Source: Microbacterium album
GTDB lineage: Bacteria; Actinomycetota; Actinomycetes; Actinomycetales; Microbacteriaceae
DNA: 64,000 nt
Direction: 5' to 3'
Assembly: GCF_014643695.1 (NCBI RefSeq)
Contig: NZ_BMJY01000004.1
Span: forward strand, 1 to 64,000
How positions within the stretch are numbered: the first letter of the stretch is position 1; each line of letters opens with the position of its first letter. The translations under genes and the position numbers were made by a program. A model generated the notes under the pieces. The model was not told the DNA's origin and did not search any database. It saw only the letters and a list, made by a program, of their open reading frames with translations. Below, in pieces: positions 45,512 to 53,840 of this stretch.

Positions 45512-45784
45512 TCAGGCCGAGCCGGACGCCCCGCCCGCGTGCCCCGGGAGCACGACGTGGTCGAGCCGATAGGGCGTGGGCTCGAGCGCCGAGGCCATGA
45601 TCGCCTCCATCACGGGCTGCGGCACGAGGCAATCGGCGCACGCGTCCGCTGTCGCGTCGATGCGCACGACGATGCGGTCCTCGTCCGTCGGCGACCAGCT
45701 GAGGACGTACCCGTCGGCCGCCATCATGTCGGTGAACTGTTTGAGCGCCTCGTCGACGGACGCCGCGTTGTCGGTCCCGGCCAT
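45512..45784 (-). CDS. Small CxxC protein, NifU-C-terminal-like pattern, of the UGSC cluster
   Basis: A 90-residue protein: VDEALKQFTDMMAADGYVLSWSPTDEDRIVVRIDATADACADCLVPQPVMEAIMASALE. The strand-strand-CxxC-helix order resembles the C-terminal Nfu domain (..ADGG..V.V.L.GAC..C), but the resemblance is weak and the residues after CxxC differ. It could carry a metal or an Fe-S cluster, or be a small thiol protein. The ATG overlaps the stop of the ~385-residue gene by one base (TGATG), so it is coupled to the cluster. Confidence 0.6.
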   Translation of the reverse strand: MAGTDNAASVDEALKQFTDMMAADGYVLSWSPTDEDRIVVRIDATADACADCLVPQPVMEAIMASALEPTPYRLDHVVLPGHAGGASGSA

Positions 45785-46941
45785 CAGCGGGCTCCTTCCT
45801 GATTCGTCGTGGCGGCCCGATCGTCGACCGGACTGAGCGACAGCGGCACCTCGGGGTCGATCGAGCCGGACGTGAAGATGTCCGCGACCGCCGACACGCC
45901 GGCGTTGTTCGCCCCGGCGACGACCACCTGGACCGACTCCGGCCGCTCGAGCACGCGCACGCCGCGCGTCTCGCCGGACTCGGCCGCACGGTCGGGCACG
46001 GCGTCCGGATGATCGGCGGGAAGCCGCCACCGCGTGTGCCGCGAGACCGCCTCCTTGCCGAGCGAGCGGAGCTCCTCGCGCGAGACCACGGCGCCCTCGA
46101 ACAGGTGCGTCCGCAGGTCGGCCTTGCTCCAGCCTGCGTCGGCGAACACCGCCGCATGCTCGGGACTCAGCACCACGATCGCGTTGGTGAACTCGTGCAT
46201 GAGCGCACCGCTGCGTGTGATCGTGGTGAGGAGGTCCCGCGCCAGCTGCTCGGGCACGACGGTGTGCCGTGCCTCGATGTGCGACACCGCGCGGATCGTC
46301 GCCGCGGCGACCGTGCTCTGCGTCGCCGCGAAGCCGTGCTCGACGTGCAACGGCTCCCAGGGACTGGCCTCCTCGTTCTCGCCGAAGCACGCGCTGAACT
46401 TGGCCGGCGTCGCCTGGGTGGCCTGGTCCAGCTTGTGCGGGGCCAGCCCGAACGCGTTGATCGCACCGAGCCGGATCGCCCGGCCGATCGTCGCGTTCGG
46501 GCGGATCCCGGAACCGAACACGTTGCCCGCGGAGTTGATGCCGAGGCGCTCTCGGATCGGCCCGTTGACGATGAACAGCGGCGCGGGCCCGGTCGTGCTC
46601 TGCCAGATGCCGGCCTTCGGATACGGCTCCTGCGCCACCGCCTCCCACGCCGCCACGACGACGGGGAAGTACTCGGGCAGACACCCGGCCATGGCGGCGT
46701 TGGCGGCCGCGAGCTGCACGGTCAGCCGCCGGTTCAGGTGCGGGATCTCGAACAGGACATCCCCCGGGCCCCGGCTCACGGTCGCGAGGAACTCCTCGAC
46801 GTACGACGCCGTGATCGGCACGACGGGCAGTCCGTCGGTCAGCCCCTGCTGGAAGTAGGACTCCAGCAGGTCGCGCACCCGGGCCGGGTCGATCGGCGCC
46901 TCAGCCTCCGCCTCCTGCTCGGTGTCGACGGGCGCGGGCAT
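45784..46941 (-). CDS. UGSC-cluster protein, paralogue B (unrecognised family)
   Basis: A 385-residue soluble protein without a named family that I recognise. It aligns throughout with the protein at 47527-48666: shared blocks are GLTDGLPVVP, GCLPEYFPVVVAAWEAV, GNVFGSGIRPNATIGRAIRL, LDQATQATPAKFSACFGENE, LSPEHAAVFADAGWSKADLR and VVVAGANNAGVSAV. No nucleotide-binding or known catalytic motif is obvious; conserved His, Cys and Glu in the blocks may form a site. It overlaps the UGSC gene by one base and the small CxxC gene by one base. Confidence 0.7.
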   Translation of the reverse strand: MPAPVDTEQEAEAEAPIDPARVRDLLESYFQQGLTDGLPVVPITASYVEEFLATVSRGPGDVLFEIPHLNRRLTVQLAAANAAMAGCLPEYFPVVVAAWEAVAQEPYPKAGIWQSTTGPAPLFIVNGPIRERLGINSAGNVFGSGIRPNATIGRAIRLGAINAFGLAPHKLDQATQATPAKFSACFGENEEASPWEPLHVEHGFAATQSTVAAATIRAVSHIEARHTVVPEQLARDLLTTITRSGALMHEFTNAIVVLSPEHAAVFADAGWSKADLRTHLFEGAVVSREELRSLGKEAVSRHTRWRLPADHPDAVPDRAAESGETRGVRVLERPESVQVVVAGANNAGVSAVADIFTSGSIDPEVPLSLSPVDDRAATTNQEGAR

Positions 46942-47480
46942 CACCGCTCCACGCCCAGGATGCGCAGGATCTGCGGGAGCGCCTCCTGCACCCGGCTCCG
47001 GATCTGTTCGACGTCCAGGCTCGCGACGGGGTGCGCGATGGTCGCGAAGTCGTACCCGGGGAAGCCCTGCACCTCGGCCATCGCGTTCCCGCTGGGCGAG
47101 AAGGAGTCGGTGCAGATGCTGGCGGCGGGCTTGCCCGCGCGCTCCAGCAGGATGCCGTCGGCGACCGTCGCGGCGCTGCAGGAGCCGCAGTCGCCGATCG
47201 CGGTCACCACGACATCGCACTCGGCCGCGAGCTGATCGCGCAGCTCGGTCGTCATCGGCGTGCCGAAGTAGTCCTTCGTGTAGAGCTTCGTCGCGGCGAC
47301 GCCGTGGTCGCGCTTGAGCACCTCCGCCAGCTCCTCGAGCAGCACGGTCGCGTTGGGCTTGGTGTTGTCCAGCAGACCGACCGTCAGCCCGCTCAGGCTC
47401 GTGGGTCGCGGCGCGAGCGCCGCCTCCGCGACGTCGACCGCCGCTCCCGTCGGGTCGAACAGCTTCTCGATCTGTGCCAT
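46941..47480 (-). CDS. UGSC family protein, cysteine form
   Basis: A 179-residue protein matching the UGSC (seleno)protein family. The family motif Sec-Gly-Ser-Cys is here C98-G99-S100-C101 (GDCGSCSAATVADGILLERAG), both Cys read from TGC, so selenium is not needed. The surrounding pattern VVVTAIGDCGSCSAATVADGILLERAGKPAASICTDSF recalls the UGTC region of glycine/sarcosine reductase B subunits (GrdB), suggesting thiol or selenol chemistry on a bound substrate; this analogy is mine. It lies between two paralogous genes and is coupled to the downstream one by TGATG. Confidence 0.75.
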   Translation of the reverse strand: MAQIEKLFDPTGAAVDVAEAALAPRPTSLSGLTVGLLDNTKPNATVLLEELAEVLKRDHGVAATKLYTKDYFGTPMTTELRDQLAAECDVVVTAIGDCGSCSAATVADGILLERAGKPAASICTDSFSPSGNAMAEVQGFPGYDFATIAHPVASLDVEQIRSRVQEALPQILRILGVER

Positions 47481-47526
47481 CAGTCTCTCCTCTGATTCCT
47501 TGTCGTTCTCGGCGCGCGACGGCGGC

Positions 47527-48666
47527 CTAGGCGGTCTCGACCTTGACGGGCACCGGCGCCTGCCGGCCGGTGCCGCTCGTCGAGTTGGGGGCGATGATCT
47601 CGACGATCGTCGAGACGCCGGCGTTGTCCGCGCCCGCGACGACGATGAAGACGTCCTCGGGCTGGCGCACGAACCGGTACGGCTCGCGCTTGCCGCCGGG
47701 ATTCATCGCGTCCGGGTGCTCGATGGGGAGCAGGTAGCCGCGCTGCCGCGACACCCCGCCCTTCCCCGCGCGGTCCATGTCGGCGATGGGGCGCACTGCG
47801 TTGTCGCGCAGGTACTCGCGCACGTCGGCCTTGCTCCATCCCGCCTCGGCGAGGACCCGCGCGTGGCCGGGGCTCAGCACGAGGCAGGACTGCCCTGCGT
47901 TGCGCCCCGTGCGCGAGAGGCTGTCGGCGAAGTCGGCGAGCAGCTGCTCCGGGTCGGACGTGTGGCGCGCCTCCATGTAGAGCGTTCCGCGGATGAGCAT
48001 GGCCGTGACCGTGCTGTCCTCGCGCGAGAAGCCGTACTCCTCGTGGAACGGCGCCCACGGGTTCTGCGGCTCGTTCTCCCCGATGCAGCAGGTGTACTTG
48101 GCGGGGGACGCCTGCGTCGCCTGGTCGAGCAGGTGCGGCTTGAGCTGGAAGACGTTGAGCGTCGCGAGGCGGATGGCGCGCCCGATCGTCGCGTTGGCGC
48201 GGAACCCCGAGCCGAACACGTTGCCGGCCGCGTTGATCCCGATCTCGTCGATGACGGGTCCGTTCACGACCAGGAACGGCGCACTCCCGGACGTGCTCTG
48301 CCACAGCGCGCTGGGGCCCACCCCCAGCGCGTGGAGGGAGTCCCACGCGGCGAGGACGACCGGGAAGTACTCGGGCAGGCAGCCGGCCATGATCGCGTTG
48401 ATCGCGGCCTCGCGCACCGTGCACATCCGGTTGAGGTGCGCCATCACCAGCACCGGCTCGTCCGGGTCCCGCGAGGTGCGCGCGAGGAACTGCTCGATCG
48501 CCTCCTCGGTGCACGGCGCGACCGGAAGCCCGTCGGTCCAGCCGCGCTGGTAGTAGTACTCGGCGACCTGGCGCGCGTCCCGCAGCGCGCCCGGCTCCTC
48601 CCCCGCCGCAGCGGGGGCGCCCGTGGGGTCCACCACCCCGTCCAGCTCCTCGACGACCGTGCTCAT
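47527..48666 (-). CDS. UGSC-cluster protein, paralogue A (unrecognised family)
   Basis: A 379-residue relative of the 45784-46941 product, about 45% identical by eye. Shared blocks include GWTDGLPVAP, GCLPEYFPVVLAAWDSL, GNVFGSGFRANATIGRAIRLATLNVF, LDQATQASPAKYTCCIGENEPQNPW, LSPGHARVLAEAGWSKADVREYL and VVAGADNAGVSTIVEI. It has an extra Cys pair in KYTCCIGENE. Two members flanking a UGSC gene suggest a heteromeric complex. First gene of the four-gene set; it follows the binding-protein gene by 43 bases on the same strand. Confidence 0.7.
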   Translation of the reverse strand: MSTVVEELDGVVDPTGAPAAAGEEPGALRDARQVAEYYYQRGWTDGLPVAPCTEEAIEQFLARTSRDPDEPVLVMAHLNRMCTVREAAINAIMAGCLPEYFPVVLAAWDSLHALGVGPSALWQSTSGSAPFLVVNGPVIDEIGINAAGNVFGSGFRANATIGRAIRLATLNVFQLKPHLLDQATQASPAKYTCCIGENEPQNPWAPFHEEYGFSREDSTVTAMLIRGTLYMEARHTSDPEQLLADFADSLSRTGRNAGQSCLVLSPGHARVLAEAGWSKADVREYLRDNAVRPIADMDRAGKGGVSRQRGYLLPIEHPDAMNPGGKREPYRFVRQPEDVFIVVAGADNAGVSTIVEIIAPNSTSGTGRQAPVPVKVETA

Positions 48667-48709
48667 GAATCCTCCGTCTTCCTCGTGATTTCGTGGGCCT
48701 GCGGGCTCA

Positions 48710-50296
48710 TCAGCCCACCCATGTCATGCCGCCCCAGTCGATGGTCCCGGCGGCGCGATCGGGGTTGTCCATCCCCTGCCAGCGCGACGTGTTGATCGTC
48801 TGGTGGGTCGCCAGGCTCCAGGCGATGGGCGCGTGGAAGATCAGCTCGGCGGCCCGCTCCTGCAGGTCGTACAGGTGCTGCGCGCGTACGTCGCGGTCCG
48901 CGGCCGTCAGCGCCGCTTCCGCGGCGGCGTCGATCTGCTCGTCGCACATGCCCGTGGGGTTGCGTCCCGCGACACTGTCGGGGTTGCACGTGAACCAGTG
49001 GGTGATCCCGAGACTCGGATCGGCGCCGAGCGTGCTGCGCTGGATCGACAGGTCGAAGTCGTGCTGCGTGAACACCGACTCCGTGTACACGGCGTTGACG
49101 CCCGTGACGACGTTGAGGCGGATGCCGACGGTCTCCATGGTCGAGCGCATGATCTCGATCGCGGGATCGATGTCGACGATGCCCGTGATCGCGCGCACGT
49201 CGAGCGTGAAGCGGGTGCCGTCGCCCTGCACGGGGTAGCCGGCCTCGTCCAGGCCCTCGTTGATCGCGTCGATGTCGAGCGGGAAGAGCTCATCGAAGTC
49301 GATGTCCGGGTGCACCGCCCAGTCCATGGCGGGCGGGATGAAGGATGTCGCGGGCGTGCCCATGCCCTTCAGCGCGATTTCGGTGATGCGCTCGCGATCG
49401 ATCGCGGAGTAGACCAGACCGCGCACGGCGGGATCGGCCAGGGGCCCGCTGCGGGTGTTCATCGACACGTACATCCACACGGGGAAGTAGCCGTCGACGA
49501 GCTGCTCGGTGTCGGGGTTCGCCTCGACCTCGTCCTGCTGGGACGGCGGCACGGTCGACAGGTCGAGCTCACCGGAGAAGAGCGCCAGCGCGCGGGCGTT
49601 CGTGTCGCCGATGACCTTGAAGACGGCGCGGTCGACCTCGGTCGGGCCCTTCCACCAGTTCTCGTTCTTGACGACCACGACCTCTTCGCCGGAGGTGAAG
49701 GAGTCGAACACGAGCGGACCGGTGCCCACGGGCGCCAGGTTGGCGGGGTTGGTGAGGAAGTCCGTGCCCTCGTAGACGTGCTTCGGCAGCATGAACTGCG
49801 TCGCGAGCGTCTCGAGCAGCGGCCCGTACTCTCCGTCGAGGTCGACGACGACCGTGTGGTCGTCGGGGGTCTCGACCGCCACGACCCGCTCGGCGAGCGC
49901 CGCGCCGACGACGTCGAAGGGCAGGATCTCCTCGAAGTTGAACTTGACGTCCTCCGCCGTGAACGGCTCCCCGTCGTGCCACGTGACGCCCTCGCGGAGC
50001 GAGAACGTGACCTGCTGGTTGTCGTCGCTGAACTCCCACTCCTCCGCGAGCACGGGGAACAGCTCGAGGTCGCCCGTGATGCCGACCAGCGGCTCGAGCA
50101 TGCTGTGCGCCACGCGCTGGGTGATGGGGTTGCTCGTGAACTGGGGGTTGAGCATGGGCGGGTCGCCGCCGATGGCCTCGACGTAGAGGCGCTCAACGTC
50201 GCCCTGCTCGCCGCCGGCGGCCGCGCAGCCCGTCACTGCCAGGACGGCAGCCCCGGCGAGCGCCGCAGCCCTCCAGATACGTCGTGGTGTACGCAC
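48710..50296 (-). CDS. Opp/Dpp-type ABC substrate-binding lipoprotein
   Basis: A 528-residue SBP_bac_5 family lipoprotein (AVTGC, Cys24), the ligand-binding part of a peptide, nickel or opine type importer. Typical segments are EWEFSDDNQQVTFSLREGVTWHDGEPFTAEDVKFNFE and GVNAVYTESVFTQHDFDLSIQRSTLGADP. The GTG at 50296 has AGAGAGG about ten bases upstream. It is separated from the matching permease genes by the IclR gene, but all lie on one strand. Short peptide transporters of this class often carry non-peptide catabolic substrates, which fits the island. Confidence 0.92.
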   Translation of the reverse strand: MRTPRRIWRAAALAGAAVLAVTGCAAAGGEQGDVERLYVEAIGGDPPMLNPQFTSNPITQRVAHSMLEPLVGITGDLELFPVLAEEWEFSDDNQQVTFSLREGVTWHDGEPFTAEDVKFNFEEILPFDVVGAALAERVVAVETPDDHTVVVDLDGEYGPLLETLATQFMLPKHVYEGTDFLTNPANLAPVGTGPLVFDSFTSGEEVVVVKNENWWKGPTEVDRAVFKVIGDTNARALALFSGELDLSTVPPSQQDEVEANPDTEQLVDGYFPVWMYVSMNTRSGPLADPAVRGLVYSAIDRERITEIALKGMGTPATSFIPPAMDWAVHPDIDFDELFPLDIDAINEGLDEAGYPVQGDGTRFTLDVRAITGIVDIDPAIEIMRSTMETVGIRLNVVTGVNAVYTESVFTQHDFDLSIQRSTLGADPSLGITHWFTCNPDSVAGRNPTGMCDEQIDAAAEAALTAADRDVRAQHLYDLQERAAELIFHAPIAWSLATHQTINTSRWQGMDNPDRAAGTIDWGGMTWVG

Positions 50297-50353
50297 CGTT
50301 TCACTACCTCTCTGTAGTCCCTCGCGCTCGTCGTCGAGGCGATTCGGATGTAC

Positions 50354-50364
50354 GGATACGATAC
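50354..50364. promoter_or_regulatory. GATAC half-site(s) upstream of the binding-protein gene
   Basis: GGATACGATAC, two tandem GATAC half-sites in the AT-rich patch 58 bases before the start of the binding-protein gene. The same half-site occurs in the other island promoters. Confidence 0.3.
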
Positions 50365-50450
50365 CCAGACGTAGTCCATATGTACAAGTACTTATCGCGC
50401 ACTCCGCCGACGGCCGGCGCGGACGCCGGTCGTGGCAGGCCGGGAGGGCT

Positions 50451-51131
50451 TCAGAGAGACGAGTCCGTGATCTCGCGAGCCGCGGCCTGGGCGACCTGCG
50501 CGAGAGACCGCTCGTCGGCCTCATCGAGGGGGCCGACACCCCGCGCGAGGGCGAGGCTGCCGAAGGCGCCGCGCGAGCGCAGCGGCACCGCGACGCCCAC
50601 GAAGCCGTAGCGGCTGCCGATGGTCGCCGTGCCGACGTATCCGCGCTCACGCGCCTCCGTGACCACGAGCGGCTCCTCAGCGTCACGGGGCCGGCTCGCC
50701 ATCATCGCGACGCGCGGGGGGATGAGCCCGTCTGGGTAGAGGAAGCCGATGGGCGTGGTCAGGTGCATCCCGGGCGCCCGCGGGGTGGCGCACCACACGA
50801 GCACCAGCGCGTCACCCTCCGCGACGTTGAGCATCGCGGAATAGCCCGTGGCGTCCGCGGCGGACTGCAGCAGCGGGCGGGCGCGCTCGAGGAGCGGATC
50901 GGAGAACGCCCGCGCGAGCTCGAGCACGCCCACGCCGAGCCGGTACAGCTTGCCCTCCGTGCGGCGGATCAGCCGCGCGTCCAGCAGCGTCCGCAGCTGC
51001 CGGTACAGCGGAGGGCGCTGTGTCCCGAGCCGGCGGGCCAGCTCGGTGACCGTCAGCCCCTCCGGGTGCTGCGCGAGTTCGAACAGCAGGCGCACGCTCC
51101 GATCTACCGTCGTCGACCCCTCAACCCTCAT
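50451..51131 (-). CDS. IclR family transcriptional regulator, copy 2
   Basis: A 226-residue regulator nearly colinear with copy 1 (STTVDRSVRLLFELAQHPEGLTVTELARRLGTQRPPLYRQLRTLLDARLIRR; ADATGYSAMLNVAEGDALVLVW). The ATG at 51131 matches the start of copy 1 (M-x-x-E-x-STTVDRS); GTG or TTG codons a few positions upstream are alternatives, and no clear ribosome site is present. It lies between the oppF-like gene and the binding-protein gene, all on the minus strand, so the regulator may be cotranscribed with the transporter it controls. Confidence 0.9.
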   Translation of the reverse strand: MRVEGSTTVDRSVRLLFELAQHPEGLTVTELARRLGTQRPPLYRQLRTLLDARLIRRTEGKLYRLGVGVLELARAFSDPLLERARPLLQSAADATGYSAMLNVAEGDALVLVWCATPRAPGMHLTTPIGFLYPDGLIPPRVAMMASRPRDAEEPLVVTEARERGYVGTATIGSRYGFVGVAVPLRSRGAFGSLALARGVGPLDEADERSLAQVAQAAAREITDSSL

Positions 51132-51196
51132 CGCACACACCAATGCAGTACATATGTGTACCGTATGTGAACGAAGCGCGGGAAGCCACGCCCCTT

Positions 51197-52021
51197 CTAC
51201 CCGAGGGGAAGCGGATCCCGCTCGAGGTCTTCCGCCGTGCCGGGCAGATCGAGCTCGAGGGCCGCGTCGAGCAGCTGGGCGGTGTACGGATGCTGCGGAT
51301 CGGTGAAGATGCGCTCCTTCGGCCCGCGCTCCACGATCTCGCCCGACTTCATCACGTAGACGAAGTCGGCGACCTTCTTCACGACGGGCAGGTCGTGGGT
51401 GATGAAGACGTACCCGACCCCCAGTCGCTCCTTGAGGTCGCTCAGCAGCCGGAGCACGCCGGCCTTCACCGAGGCGTCGAGGGCCGACACGGCCTCGTCA
51501 GCGACGATGATCTGCGGGTCCAGGACGAGGGCCCGCGCGATCAGCACGCGCTGCCGCTGCCCGCCGCTCAGCTCGTGGGGGAAACGGTCGAGGTAGGACT
51601 CCGGCGGGTTGAGCCCGACCTGCTGCAGCGCCTCGATGACTTTGCCGCGCACGGCGGCCCCTCCGGAGGCCACGCCGTGCAGCCGGACGATCTCGCCGAT
51701 CGCGCGCCCCACGGTCTTGCGGGGGTTGAGCGACCCGGCCGGGTCCTGCAGCACCGCCTGGACGCTGAGGCGGAACTCCTTGCGCTGCGCCCCGTTCATC
51801 TCGCTCAGCGCGACCCCGTTGAACTCGACGGCGCCGGACGAGGCCGGGATGAGGTCGAGGAGCATCCGCGCGAGTGTGCTCTTGCCGCTGCCGCTCTCTC
51901 CCACGATCGCGATGAACTCCCCCGGACGGGCCGTGAGGCTCGCGTCGCGGACGGCGTGCACCGCGCCCCCGCCCCGCCGGGCGCGGAACGTCTTGCCGGC
52001 CGATCGCGCTTCCAGGATCAC
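51197..52021 (-). CDS. ABC transporter ATP-binding protein, OppF/DppF type (set 1)
   Basis: A 274-residue ATPase with Walker [10 protein letters not shown], signature LSGGQRQRVLIAR, Walker B IIVADEAVSALDAS and the H-loop FITHDLPVV. It lacks the long C-terminal Oligo_HPY Cys motif found in the second set. The GTG at 52021 follows GGGAGGAG at five bases and overlaps the previous stop as GTGA. Last gene of the dppB-dppC-oppD-oppF unit of transporter set 1. Confidence 0.93.
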   Translation of the reverse strand: MILEARSAGKTFRARRGGGAVHAVRDASLTARPGEFIAIVGESGSGKSTLARMLLDLIPASSGAVEFNGVALSEMNGAQRKEFRLSVQAVLQDPAGSLNPRKTVGRAIGEIVRLHGVASGGAAVRGKVIEALQQVGLNPPESYLDRFPHELSGGQRQRVLIARALVLDPQIIVADEAVSALDASVKAGVLRLLSDLKERLGVGYVFITHDLPVVKKVADFVYVMKSGEIVERGPKERIFTDPQHPYTAQLLDAALELDLPGTAEDLERDPLPLG

Positions 52022-52923
52022 TGGTCTCCTCCCTGCGCTCGCGCGCCGCCCGCGACGAGCTGATCGAGTTCCCGCCGCAGCGACGGCCGGATCGCCCAGA
52101 GCTCGAGGTCCGGGTCGGTGAGGCTGCGCACGCTGCGCAGCAGAGCGCGCGTGTACGGGTGCTCCGGGCGGGACAGCACCTGCTGCGTGGGCCCGGACTC
52201 CACGATGCGACCGGCGTACATCACGTAGATCCGGTCGGTCATGCTCGCCACCACCGCGAGGTCGTGCGAGATGAGGATGAGCGATGTCCCCAGCCGGGAC
52301 ACGGTGTCGTCGAGCGTCGCCAGCACGCGCCGCTGCACCGTGGCGTCGAGCGCGGTCGTGGGCTCGTCGGCGACGATCAGCTCCGGCAGCTTGGCGATCG
52401 CGATCGCGATGAGCACTCGCTGCCGCATGCCGCCGCTGAGCTCGTGCGGGAACCTCCCGGCGACGGCGCGCGCGTCGCTCAGCCCGGCGAGATCCAGGAA
52501 CTTCAGCATCTCTTCGTCGCCCGTGCCGCGGCGCTCGGGCGGCACGGACTCGCGCACCTGCTCGCCGATCTTCATGACGGGGTTGAGGTACGTCAGCGGG
52601 TCCTGGAAGATCATGCCGACCCGGCGGGCGCGCACCGCATCCCACGCCCGGTCCGGCGCCCCCACCATCTCGGTCCCCGAGAAGCGGATCGAGCCGCTCA
52701 CGCGCACCCGGGGCGACGTCGGCAGCAGGCCCGCCACCGCGCGGCCGGTGACCGACTTCCCGGACCCCGACTCGCCCACGATGCCGACCCGCTCGCCGCG
52801 TTCGACGCGCAGGTCCACGGAGTTCACCGCCTGCACCGCCGTGCGGACGCCGGTGGGCAGGCTCACGGCGAGATCGCGCACCTCCAGGAGGGGGACGGCG
52901 GTCTCCTCGGCTTCGGCAGTCAT
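52018..52923 (-). CDS. ABC transporter ATP-binding protein, OppD/DppD type (set 1)
   Basis: A 301-residue ATPase with Walker [10 protein letters not shown], signature [14 protein letters not shown], Walker B LIVADEPTTALDAT and the H-loop LISHDLAVV. It pairs with the OppF-like protein as the heterodimeric motor of transporter set 1. The ATG at 52923 overlaps the permease stop by one base (TGATG). Confidence 0.94.
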   Translation of the reverse strand: MTAEAEETAVPLLEVRDLAVSLPTGVRTAVQAVNSVDLRVERGERVGIVGESGSGKSVTGRAVAGLLPTSPRVRVSGSIRFSGTEMVGAPDRAWDAVRARRVGMIFQDPLTYLNPVMKIGEQVRESVPPERRGTGDEEMLKFLDLAGLSDARAVAGRFPHELSGGMRQRVLIAIAIAKLPELIVADEPTTALDATVQRRVLATLDDTVSRLGTSLILISHDLAVVASMTDRIYVMYAGRIVESGPTQQVLSRPEHPYTRALLRSVRSLTDPDLELWAIRPSLRRELDQLVAGGARAQGGDQ

Positions 52924-53840
52924 CACTTGACCTTTCCGATCGACGGGTTCAGCGCGTCGTTGAGGGAGTCGCCGAGCATGTTGACCGCGAGCACCACGAT
53001 GAAGATGCACAGGCCGGGGAACAGCGCGAGCCACCAGCCCGAGGTCATGTGCTCCTGCGCGGAGTTCAGCAGCGCGCCCCAGCTGGGCCGGTTCGCGTCG
53101 CCGATGCCGAGGTAGGCCAGACCCGACTCGACCAGGATCGCGCGCCCGACCGACATGGTCGTGGCGACCAGGACGGGCGGCATCGCGTTGGGCAGGACGT
53201 CCGACCACAGGATGCGCAGGCCCCGGAACCCCGCGGCCCGCTGCGACTCCACGTACCCCAGCTGGCTGATGCGCATCGCCTCGGCGCGGACGATCCTCGC
53301 CACGCCCGGCCACATCGTGATCGCGAGGATCGCGATGATGATGCCGATGTTCGAGCCGAGCAGCGCGGCCGCGGCGAGCGCGAGCACGATGCCCGGGAGG
53401 ATCTGGAAGAACTCCGCGACCTTGACCAGCAGCGCGTCCGCGAACCCGCCGTAGAAGCCGGCGAGCCCTCCGAAGACGAGCCCCAGGGTCATGCACAGCA
53501 GGGCGACGCTGAAGCCCACCAGCAGCGAGGTCTGCCCGCCGTGGATCACGCGCGCCAGGTAATCGCGTCCGAGCGGGTCGGTGCCGAGCAGGAACTCCGT
53601 GCCCGGGGGGACGAGCACGGGGTGCACGGACGCCACGGGGTTGCCGGCGAAGAACGGGCCGACGAACGCGAGCAGCACCATCGCCACCAGGAGCGTGAGG
53701 AACACGATCGTGACGGGCTTCCGGAAGAACGCCCGCGCGACCGCTCCCGAGGCGCGGCGGCGCGCGCCCCGCTCGGGCGGCGGTGTGGGGTTGGTCGTGA
53801 CGATCGGATCCGCCACGGCCGTATCGCGCTGGATCGTCAT
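52923..53840 (-). CDS. ABC transporter permease, DppC type (set 1)
   Basis: A 305-residue inner-membrane permease with an N-terminal cytoplasmic part, first helix (PVTIVFLTLLVAMVLLAFVGPFFAG), the DppC segment FLLGTDPLGRDYLARVIHGGQTSL and the EAA coupling loop EAMRISQLGYVESQRAAGFRGLRILWSDVLPNAMPP. It overlaps the DppB-type gene by four bases. Confidence 0.95.
   Translation of the reverse strand: MTIQRDTAVADPIVTTNPTPPPERGARRRASGAVARAFFRKPVTIVFLTLLVAMVLLAFVGPFFAGNPVASVHPVLVPPGTEFLLGTDPLGRDYLARVIHGGQTSLLVGFSVALLCMTLGLVFGGLAGFYGGFADALLVKVAEFFQILPGIVLALAAAALLGSNIGIIIAILAITMWPGVARIVRAEAMRISQLGYVESQRAAGFRGLRILWSDVLPNAMPPVLVATTMSVGRAILVESGLAYLGIGDANRPSWGALLNSAQEHMTSGWWLALFPGLCIFIVVLAVNMLGDSLNDALNPSIGKVK

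Noticed and set aside
46941..47480. Selenocysteine in the UGSC protein
   Set aside because: Both positions of the motif are TGC; no in-frame UGA occurs in the gene.
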